NCBI GenBank assembly: GCA_020740775.1
Contig: JAHEWK010000033.1
Span: forward strand, 124,001-188,000
Length of the DNA stretch: 64,000 bases
Direction of reading: 5' to 3'
Origin: Ilyonectria destructans
Taxonomy: Eukaryota; Ascomycota; Sordariomycetes; Hypocreales; Nectriaceae
In this document: positions 46,360-55,747 of the stretch, in pieces
How positions within the stretch are numbered: position 1 is the first letter of the stretch
Layout of the letters: every line of letters starts with the position of its first letter
The notes under the pieces: generated by a model
Told to the model about the DNA's origin: nothing
Database searches by the model: none
Seen by the model: the letters and a program-made list of their open reading frames with translations, nothing else
Translations under genes and position numbers: made by a program

Positions 46360-47392
46360 ATGACACATTTACTTGCCAATCTGGAGGCTTTTGCGTCGTT
46401 GAAGGGTGAAACCGTCGTCATCACCGGGGGGTCAACGGGGATTGGGCTCGCCGTCGCCAGGGAAGCTTACCGTACGCAAGGAAACCCTTGTCCTCTCAAT
46501 TTCTCTTTTCGCACACTAGGCTGATAGTATACCAAGGGTACGGAGCCAATGTCGTGGTGGGAGACGTTGCGGTGGAGGCTGGAACGAGCCTGCAGACCAG
46601 CCTGGGGCCGAGATGCCTCTTTGTGCGCTGCGACACCACTTCCTACCAGGATCAGCTGTCACTATTCAGCCAAGCCCATGATACCTTTGGCAATGTCCAT
46701 GTTGTCATCGCAAATGCCGCCGTCGTTGACTACGTCGACTGCTTTGCCCCGGGAGACAGTATTGATTCGGAACCATCTTTACGCGAGGTCGACGTCAATC
46801 TTCGAGGTGCCTTGTTTACTACAAGGATCGGCTTGCATTACCTACGTAAGGCAGGTGGAGGTGATCTCATCCTGACCAGCAGCATCGGGGGTTTCAAGGA
46901 GACGGCTCACTTGACTTCATATGTAGCTAGTAAGCACGGGGTCATTGGGATCATGAGAGGGTTGAGACTCAGTACACTCGCAGAAGGAATCCGAGTCAAT
47001 GTTGTCTGCCCATGGATGACACGTGAGTAGCGATTTGGTGCGCCGACACTTGTAAGAGGTTCCACTAACTCCGACCAGTGACCGCAATGACGAAAGGCAT
47101 CGCGAAGGGATGGCTCGATCTTGACTTACCCACAAGCAACCCAGAGGATGTTGCGAGAGCCATATTGATCTGCGCCACAGCAAATCAGACAACGCCAACA
47201 TCCAATCACGGCCAAGTACAGCTACCTTTTCACGGCAAGATTGTATTTATTGCTGGTGGGGAACCATACGAGATAGAAGATAGATTGCAGGCCTTGGAGC
47301 CAGAATGGCTTGGAAGGGAGAATAGTAGGGTGCTGAAGAAGGGTCAAGACTATCTCCATTCCGGGTCTACAAGCTGGAAGCATTCGAGATAG
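46360..47392 (+). CDS. Short-chain dehydrogenase/reductase, 15-PGDH-like (SDR-B)
   Basis: Classical SDR. Exon 1 from MTHLLANLEAF has TGGSTGIGLAVA. After an intron (about 46,471-46,537) GYGANVVVGDVA and VIANAAV follow (NAA for the usual NAG), then TSSIGGF and YVASKHG (catalytic Ser, Tyr, Lys). A second intron near 47,029-47,079 precedes the last exon, which ends ALEPEWLGRENSRVLKKGQ and a short tail. Some frames extend upstream to 46,231, but the ATG at 46,360 fits the family length. Paired with SDR-A. Confidence 0.87.
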
Positions 47393-49534
47393 TTAAGTTC
47401 GCCCATTAGCCGGAACGTCTTGTTACTCTTGCTACCCGGTCTTATTTCGTCCCCAATTCGCTGGTGTTATCGGTCTTGTCAACGGGGTGGCGAGCTCGGA
47501 TATCCTTTGTCAGACGAATAGGTCCCAAAGGTCAGATATGGCTCTGATCTAGGTTTCCGAGACTGTAGCTTTGAGACTGTAGCTTTGAGACCGTAGCTTC
47601 GGGACCTAGCTGTCCGGAGCCGTGGTTCCTGCAAACCTAAAATCAACTCTAACAACCTAGATCCTCGGCTTCCAACAGCATCCCCGGGACCCAACGGAGT
47701 CACTGGGCCCAGAGCCCGGCCTAGGACCCTGGATTAGCCCGATCTCTAGGGATAAACAGCTAGCTTTCCCCCCAACTAGACAGAGCGAATAAGACAAGAG
47801 ATTCCATTGTCCCCAAAGCTGTATTGTGATGGTGCTGACCGGCACACTGGGTTTAATGATAGCAGGTCTAACTTGACCAGACTAGAGTCTACTTAAAAGG
47901 AACAGCCCTTCCTGTAGTAGGAAGGACACGCTTTTTCCCTTCTTCAATTTGAACTTTTCGAGACGCTTATTATTATCCCTTTGCCCTTAGACCAGCTGTC
48001 TCAGCAGCTCCTATCCCTTCTCTATCGTTCTTTTCTAATACTATATAACTTTAATCTATTTTAGCAGTAGAAAGATATAACAGCTATACTTATTCTAGAC
48101 TATCAGTACAGAGTAGGTACAGATCGTAAGATTTAGATCTTAGTAGATATCAGGACGTTTAGGTGTAAGTCGTAGTATAATGACTACAAATAGAGTAAAT
48201 ACCGTAGAGTGAAGGTGTTACGTCTAGTAATATATAGCTAGTACAGTAAGCTAGGTAACTAAGTTATATTGATAGCTGAGGAGCTGTACTTAAAAGAGGT
48301 ACACTCTTCGATCAACTATATACTAGCTATCTAGTAAGGATCACAATATTCACGAAATAATCTAGGTGATCTATCTAGGGTTGGTCGAAAATAGTGGGGG
48401 CGCTTATGGGCACGTAACAAAGGCATGTCCAGCCGAGCTGGGACGTGACACCGGCCGTACAGTGCAATAGAGTCCGGGATCTGGATCGCTCTGTATATCG
48501 GGCTCACTTTAGGGGCAAGATAGAAGGGGGGCAGTTATAGCAACGGAGGTCAGGGAGAGAGGAAACCGCCATACCACCGTCCGGATAGAGGGGGGATATA
48601 GCTGGAACGCCACGGGTGAATTCGCTCTACCCCAGTCGGCTGGACCCCTCTGTGTGCAACCCGAGCGCTGCCCTCATCCCTTCAAGTGCCGCAAACGCAA
48701 GGGGACCCAACTAGCTACGCGATTCATTCTATATACGCTGATAGATTCTCGCCGGCCAGGCGGCTGATACATATAATAGCAATGGCTTCATGAGAATCCC
48801 TCGGCGGTATGTCGGGCTTGCCAGGGGATACAGCTTGAGGCTACGCTTAAAGGGAGGGCTGGGATCTGACTCCAATGTCGCCGCCGCCAGACGATGGCGG
48901 GCCCCATAATTAGTGGCACTACGAAATGCTACACGTCATCCTGTTGCACTGTGGCCCACCCCCCCGGTTCGAGAGAAGTCTTCGACGCTCGAATACTAAC
49001 ATATTAAGATACTAATAACAATTAAGAGAATTTTGATCGATAGTTGGCTTTGTCATCAAACAAGGGAACATTAGTGTCCCAATTATTCCATTAAGGGTTC
49101 TCTAGCTTTAGGTGCGCGCGTGGTTGTAGCTAGAGAAACTCGGATCGGTTTCGCCTTTTGAAGCTCAATGCGCCACACTAAAGATATGAACCAACAGCCA
49201 TAATAAAAATAACAGGTTTTAACTACTCCGACACTACCTACTCCTTTCTGCTTCCAACTTTAGTTACTGTATAGACAAACGCGATCTGCACTGAAGATAT
49301 CTCTCACTAATACACGGGTTGAGACTTTACTCCGAGAGGTAAAATTCTGGCTTTTTAGACTATACTACTCTATCTATCTACTTGATAATCCCAACTACCC
49401 GCCCTGTGTTGCCTCACCTAATCCATTCTCGCCCTAACTTAACCGAAACGAAGCCTATAATCAGACCCTTCGGGATGGTCCATACGATATCCCTCAAATG
49501 TCTCTCTCTGACAAGTCGCTTCGCTAGCTCAATT
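47393..49534. other. Gene-poor 2.1-kb spacer with a possible decayed retroelement
   Basis: Positions 47,560-47,607 hold a 15-bp tandem repeat (GAGACTGTAGCTTT-like, about three units). Positions about 47,870-48,380 are AT-leaning with many TAG/CTA trinucleotides and look like decayed transposon sequence, but no family can be named. Positions 48,500-48,970 are GC-normal without a gene signature. This spacer separates the catabolic cluster from the next gene group. Confidence 0.5.
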
Positions 49535-50059
49535 TCACATATGCTGAATAAGCTCAATAATGTTGCCCTCGGGGTCGCGAATCATGCAAAACCGAACCCC
49601 TGTCGGCACATCGACCGGCTCCTGGAAAATATCGACGCCAGCAGCAATCAATTTCCAGTAAATGGCATCGACATCGTCAACCTGGAGAGACCAGTTGAAA
49701 ATACCACGCACATTTCCCAACTCAGTGATGTTGGTCGGATTTCTTCCGTCCAAGATCGAGCCAACATCCTGTCGGAACTCGACACGGACGTCGGCGGCGT
49801 TCTTAAGCATGACAAACTGCCTGGTCAGGTTGCTACCGACGATCTCGGTCTCGGTATACTTGAAGCCCAGGACTTCTCGATACCATTGGGTTTCGAGGGT
49901 TATATTTGAAACCGACAGGCCAATGTGTCCAAAACTAAGCTTGGATGGAACGACAGAAGCTCGAATTGCAGAGTGGTGAAGTGAATGCTCGGGAGCAGCG
50001 CTGGCAGCGGTAGTAGCCAACATGGCGAAGAAGAGAGTAGGGAGCAGCTGGACTTTCAT
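49535..50059 (-). CDS. Secreted VOC-superfamily (glyoxalase/extradiol-dioxygenase fold) protein
   Basis: Single-exon protein of 174 aa. The N-terminus MKVQLLPTLFFAMLATTAASA is a signal peptide. The VOC fold shows FGHIGLSVSNI with a first His, WYREVLGFKY, VRVEF with Glu, then NWSLQVDDVDAIYWKLIAAG and RDPEGNIIELIQ with the last Glu. The third position, usually His before the AxxVDD strand, is Trp/Ser here, so the metal site is incomplete and glyoxalase I activity is doubtful. It may bind a small molecule in the secretory path. It is divergent from the FAD oxidase, with TCCGCGGA sites in the shared spacer. Confidence 0.85.
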   Translation of the reverse strand: MKVQLLPTLFFAMLATTAASAAPEHSLHHSAIRASVVPSKLSFGHIGLSVSNITLETQWYREVLGFKYTETEIVGSNLTRQFVMLKNAADVRVEFRQDVGSILDGRNPTNITELGNVRGIFNWSLQVDDVDAIYWKLIAAGVDIFQEPVDVPTGVRFCMIRDPEGNIIELIQHM

Positions 50060-50914
50060 ATTGAATGGCTAATACAATGCTTCAGAAAGATTTGGGTTTC
50101 TTTGTTGGTTCTCTGACTATTCATTGAGAGTGCCACTCCTAAAGCTGGCGATCCCTCGCCCTTTTATCTTTCCTCAGTTGATAATCTCTATTGTAAGATG
50201 ACGCAAGTTCGCAAACTCTATGTCGGCTGATGTGTGCTGACTCCTGAGTCGGAGGATTCCCTCTTCATACAGCCCCGCCTTAACATAGCCCCGCGGAGAT
50301 GACATATAACTCGAGTTTCGAGCATCGTGTTATTCCTGCGAAATTAGTTATGTTGATACTGCGTCATTGCTTAAATGCCAAGGTTGCAATCCGCGGAGAT
50401 GACATAAGAATAAAATTTTGAGCGCCGTATTATTCGCCCGGACTTTAAGTGTGTTTACGCTGCACCCCTGCTTACATGCTAATGTTGGTCCGCGGAGCGG
50501 ATTTCCACACCTAATTTCCAAAAGTATCTCTCCAATGCGCGAAGGTTTGAATCTATCGGACTTAAGAGATGACTCTATGTCGCTATTCCGAAGTCTTCGT
50601 CACCTCCGAACTACAGTGGCTTGGCATCGACACACGGCATTGCCCTTTTATTCGATTTTACGATAGGTATTGGATAGAGGTTGGCTTTGCACTGTATCGA
50701 GCCACGCGTCCATCAAACCTAACAATCACTGGAGCCCGAGAAAGTGTCTGGATAAATGAGGTACGTATCCGCTAATTCGAAGACTTATAGTTCTTATATT
50801 CCGGGTGACAATCTGCTCGCTTTGATCTTCCTGGCACAGCGTCATCCACTCAATATCAAACCATTTGTTACCCAACCTTATCTCTTCTTCTTTTCGAACT
50901 ATACTCTCGACATT
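50060..50914. promoter_or_regulatory. Divergent promoter with repeated CCGCGGA palindromes and a 100-bp tandem duplication
   Basis: Two imperfect units of about 100 bp (50,291-50,390 and 50,391-50,489) each begin CCGCGGAGATGACATA; a third motif copy starts after the second unit. TCCGCGGA occurs exactly at 50,390-50,397 and 50,489-50,496, and as CCCGCGGA at 50,290-50,297. Such inverted CCG/CGG pairs are typical Zn2Cys6 dimer sites. Confidence 0.65.
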
Positions 50915-52639
50915 ATGAAACTTGGAGCATTTCATCTTCTGGGAGTAATGGTCGTCGGGTTCGGCTTTGTTAACGTTGGCTCTACTGAATACACCGACGC
51001 TTCCGATAGCGCCTCCGCCAAGTTCAGGAGCGCTCTTGAACGCCGCTTGTCATCGCACGCTAACATCTCAACTCCTGAATCAGAAAAGTTCGAGAGCGCA
51101 ACAACGCGATGGTCACCTTTTGGGGCGCCCAATATTACAACTGTTGTGCAAGTCGCCAACACTCACGACGTCGCCAATACCGTTAAGCTGGCAAACCAAT
51201 ACGGGATTCCATTCCTTGCTACAAGCCACAGGCATGGAGTCTCCACCATGATGCAGAACCTGCAAGGTGGCGTCCAGATTGATGTGAGCGGCCTCCAAAC
51301 CATTCAACTTAGCAAGACCCGACAGGACGCTGTGACTCTGGGCGGTGGCGTCTATACGACGGAAGTTATTGACTATCTGTTCCAACACGGGAGGATGTCA
51401 GGTAAGCCATATCATCCAGAGCCATTGTAAATCCTTTCTTGACGGGATCGTATAGCGTCTGGCAGTTGTGGTTGCGTCGGCCTCGTCGGAGCTGCACTTG
51501 GTGGTGGGATTGGGAAGACTCAGGGCCAGTTTGGCTTGATGCTCGACAATATCCTCGACGCTACCGTTGTGCTGGCAAATGGCGACATCGTCATAGCGTC
51601 GGAGAAGTCGCACCCGGATCTATTTTGGGAACTCCGAGGGTCTGGTCACAACTTTGGAGTGGTGACTGAACTCACCTATCGTACTCACGAACTCTTCCCA
51701 GCTGACGGTCATTGGTACATCGCCAATTTGGGATTTACCAACGACAAGCTGGAGGAAGTTCTAGAGTTCTATCAACGTTTTACCGGTCCCGGAAGTGATG
51801 TCAGCCTCACATTGACTTTGCAGCTTGCCTTCAACCCCGAGCTTAGTGAGACCGAGGTGTGTCCTAGCTCAAACCCTTATGAACATACGAGTGCTGACCT
51901 GGAGCATCCCAGCCGTCCATTCAACTACTCATCAATTACGCTGGCTCTGAACAAGAGGCTGCCCGATTTGCCGACCCTTTCCTCGACCTCGCCGATGTCA
52001 AGGTCATCAATGCATCCGTCCCTTACTCGCTGGTCGCTTCGGCCAGTGGCAGTGATGTCGACGACTTCCCCTGCCAGAACTCGCCACTGCGCCATCCGCA
52101 GAACCCGATCCAGCTGAATGGAACTGACATTCCTGCCATCCGGGTCATTTCCAACACCTTCCGTGATGCCGTCGCTGCCTATCCCGGTCTGCAGGGAGGT
52201 TTCGCTCTTGAATCTTACGGTTGGCAGGCGGTCCAGAGTGTCCCAGTTGACTCTACCGCATATCCTTGGAGGGGAGATTACATCTACGCGTGAGTACTTA
52301 GATCCTTGGGAGTAGTTTGCCTGTTCTTGACCTAATGTGTTCAAAAGGTTCTGGGCCGGCAGTTACGAGGATGCCAGCTTGGATGAGCCTGCTATTGAGC
52401 TCGGTGAAGAAATTCGACGCCTCCTTCTCAACGGCAGCGGTCAATCTGAATTGCACGCCTATGTAAACTACGCTCTAGGCACTGAGACATTTGGAGAGCT
52501 TTATGGCCATGAGGAGTGGCGCCAGGAGCGTCTTAGCGCTCTCAAGCAGAAGTACGACCCGAAGGGTGTTTTCTCGTACTATCATCCTATCCCTCTTTTA
52601 TATGGCCAAACACAAGGGGGCAGTGGAGATACTGCCTGA
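50915..52639 (+). CDS. Secreted FAD-linked oxidase (berberine-bridge-enzyme-like)
   Basis: Flavoprotein oxidase of the FAD_binding_4/BBE type. Start at MKLGAFHLLGVMVVGFGF, a signal peptide; an upstream in-frame ATG at 50,756 would bury it. FAD domain: TTRWSPFGAPNITTVVQV, FLATSHRHGVSTMMQNLQGG (at the site of the flavin-linking His, HRHG replacing the common GGHG), GGGVYTTEV, GLVGAALGGGIGKTQG, LANGDIVIAS and LFWELRGSGHNFGVVTEL. The substrate domain includes RHPQNPIQLNGTD, and the closing BBE segment is WRQERLSALKQKYDPKGVFSYYHPI. Introns at about 51,402-51,455, 51,857-51,912 and 52,290-52,348. Relatives oxidise alcohols, sugars or secondary metabolites; the substrate is unknown. Confidence 0.9.
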
Positions 52640-53914
52640 GCCTTTGGGGGAGATACATCTAACATGTTAAGTCTGTTAACGGTGCACCTGTTACGATCCA
52701 ATTAGACATCGCTCGGAAGACTGAGATCGTCTGGGAACATATATTGAGTGTCAGCTCGTGTTCTCTATGTTTCTAGTCCTCTTCTTGTTTCCACTTTACC
52801 ATCATAGATTGAATTCTCTACGAGGGTTACTACTCTGGTCATCCACCTTTATTTTGTCTGGGCTTGGAATCGGAAATGGAAACCCGTGAAGAGTCAAATG
52901 TCGCTATCTTGCACCCAATAATGTACACATTCGTTCAATCAGTCACAGTTGGAACAAAATGAGCTTCCAGGACAGTGAATGAGAGTTACTCCAGGTCATT
53001 CTCGGGCCGCATGGAGACAGAATTTTCACTCCACCGAATAGAAGAATTGACACGAAATAGCAGCTGCCAAAGAGCGATTGTACATAGCATAATCATTGAC
53101 AGATCATTTTTTAAATACATCCAGTTCAGTACAGAAACTGGACGAGTCGCACCTTTAGACCGGTAAGACGAAGTTGTAGGACTGGACAACCTTAGCCATG
53201 GCAAATTCTACCCTAAAGTAATTATCTAAGACAGGCCTAATGATAGCATGGCTCAGCTGTGCCAGGCCCAAGTGCCTACTCAACCGAGTTCAGTTGCAAA
53301 CAAATGAAAACAATGACGTCTTGTTCCCAGGCTGCTTCCTCCTCGAGTGGGGTATTCGGTCGCAATGTAGCGCATCTGTCAAATGGAACATGAGAGCTCC
53401 AGCACACTTGGACGCATTCCTTTTCCTGTAGTAGGGTGGTTTCTGACATAATCTTGTGGCGGTGGTACGTCGCATCTTCCGATAGTTAATTCAGCTCCAA
53501 GACGGAGGCTTTGCTGCTTGCGTCATTCGGACGTGTCCGCGGAGCAGCCTACGCAGTGGAGGGATGAACTACCAGTCCCGACTTCAACATAATAAACCCG
53601 TCTAGTTTACGCGGAAACGTCCTCTCATAGGCTCGGGTTTTGGGGTCAGTTTCAGCGTCCACGGAAATGGCTTATCACCGACTCCGCGGACGCCGCGCAG
53701 ATCAACTACGCTGGTGCATGGATGTTAAGAGACATTCTAGATTTGTGCCCCCGGAGGATAATATTTAAGAGTGCCCATGGTAGGAGCCAAATATCATTAC
53801 CTTCTTCAGCTCTCGAACAACGGTAGAAAGCTTGTTTTTTGCAGCCTTGCTCCTTTACTCTACATCTAATCCGTCAGCCCTTTTACAACGCCAAATCTCC
53901 CTGGAATCCCCGCC
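52640..53914. other. 1.27-kb spacer with TCCGCGGA sites upstream of SDR-C
   Basis: No gene recognised. TCCGCGGA is present at 53,536-53,543 and 53,683-53,690, the second about 225 bp before the SDR-C start. Related half-sites (GTCCACGGA, ACGCGGAA) lie between them. Confidence 0.6.
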
Positions 53915-55109
53915 ATGCGCTGCCACGAGCCCAAATTTACCGAAAAAGACATCCCCGACTTAACGGGGTACGTCGCAATCGTGACTGGAGGTGAGTCCCT
54001 GTGAAATCCCACAGAACAGAATTCCACCCCATGGCGCTTATGACATATTAATACGTTTTAGGAAACTCGGGCATCGGCTACGAGACTACAAATCAGCTTG
54101 CCCTCCGCAATGCGCGCATTTACGTCGCCAGTCGCTCCCGAGACCGTGTAAATCAGGCGATCAAACGAATGTCTCAGGATGCCAACGGACAGTCACTCGA
54201 CCTTCACTTCCTTCAACTAGATCTCATGGACCTCAAGTCTGTCAAGGCTGCAGCGGAACATTTCAAGACACAGGAGCCACGCCTGGATATTTTGATCAAC
54301 AATGCTGGCGTATGTTGTATTCGACTTACATTACATCACATGCCGCCTAGATTTGCGACTGACACATTTGCGGCTAGGTCATGACTGTCCCATACCAACT
54401 CACAGTCGATGGATTCGAGTCCCAATGGCAAGTCAACTACGTAGCGCCGCACGTCCTGACTTCTAGTCTCATGCCACTGCTATTATCAACAGCTGCCACA
54501 GCCGGAACCAAGGATCGGGTGCGCGTCGTCAACGTGGCTAGTGATGCTGCCTTCTTTGGCCCAAAGGTCATCCACTTCGATGATGTCAACATGACTTCAA
54601 CCAAGGGAATGATGGAGCTATGGTAAACCGATATCTGAACAACGTGGAAGTGGCCGTTGTGGCTGACACAGTTATTTGATTAGGCAACGATACGGTCATT
54701 CCAAGCAAGCTAGTATTCGTGACGCGAAGGAGATCAACGATCGCTTCAGCTCCCTTGGTGAGTATCTCTTGGTCATACGTGGACTCTTCATCACTGACTT
54801 GCTGTAGGGGTGACTGCATACTCACTGCATCCAGGCATTGTGCGCTCCAATCTCCAAAGCCATGACACGAACGTGGTTGGGACCGTTTTCCGAGCTGTAA
54901 TGAAGGTCACTCCTCACAGCACTCCTCTGGAGGGAGCCTACAACTCGCTGTTCTCCGCCACCAGCCCCCTTGCACCGGCCAGCGGACAGGGCAAATTCTT
55001 TAACCCTGTTGGCAAGCTGGAGTCGCAGGCGGACAACTGGCTCAACGACGTGGAAACAAACGGACGATTATGGCAGTGGGGCGAGGAGCAGCTGACTCGG
55101 CTGGGCTAA
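53915..55109 (+). CDS. Short-chain dehydrogenase/reductase, retinol-dehydrogenase-like (SDR-C)
   Basis: NADP-type SDR. Exon 1 ends YVAIVTG; exon 2 resumes GNSGIGYETTNQLALRNARIYVASRSRDR, completing TGxxxGxG. LDILINNAG is split from VMTVPYQLTVDGFESQWQVNYVAPHVLTS by an intron. VVNVASDAAFFG supplies the Ser, RYGHSKQASI the Tyr/Lys pair. The last exon GVTAYSLHPGIVRSNLQ ends at 55,109. Four introns. Length and order are normal. It lies between the FAD oxidase and the Zn2Cys6 regulator, same strand, with TCCGCGGA sites on both sides; a joint pathway is inferred. Confidence 0.9.
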
Positions 55110-55747
55110 GTCGGCGTGCGAATTGGCAATAATGCGAGCTTCATGTCTCTATGGCGCTTGCTTGAAGTGACGGAACAAGTTCAATTGTACTCAGATATCG
55201 CCAAGATTCTCGCCATCGCATGGGCCAATGATGCTGACGGCCTGAGTGCTCGTGTGCCCTCTTCACACAATATTATTCGGCATACACGCAATTGAATGAT
55301 TCTTTGCTTACATGACCTTTCCTTGGCGTCAGCGACTGAAACCTGATTAGACAACATGCATACGCGTTGAGGCGGAGCTCTCAGGCCCGGCCAATCTCCG
55401 AATCCGCGGAATCCTCCGCGGAGCACCCTTCCACTCCATACACGACGAAAGGATGCGTCTTAGTAACGCATATCGTATCTTATCGAGCTATGAGGCAGAG
55501 TAAGATTCCGATGACGTCGCCAGTAAGCGGATGGAACGAATTAAAGTGCCAGATGAAGAGAGGAGGCTTAGCCAAGACCGTTGAACGCGAATACATGCAT
55601 CTACCTAGTTACAACGGACTAGGAGTCACGTGTGTGTCTGACATATCTAAAGACGGCTATCAGCATCCATGTCTCCTCTGGACTACGACACCATTCTACT
55701 CACCAACGAAACTATCGCGACTGCTTCCCTCTTCTGACGACACCGGT
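55110..55747. promoter_or_regulatory. Spacer upstream of regulator TF4 with paired TCCGCGGA sites
   Basis: TCCGCGGA at 55,403-55,410 and 55,415-55,422, 12 bp centre to centre, about 330 bp before the TF4 ATG. This could allow autoregulation. No gene seen. Confidence 0.6.
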
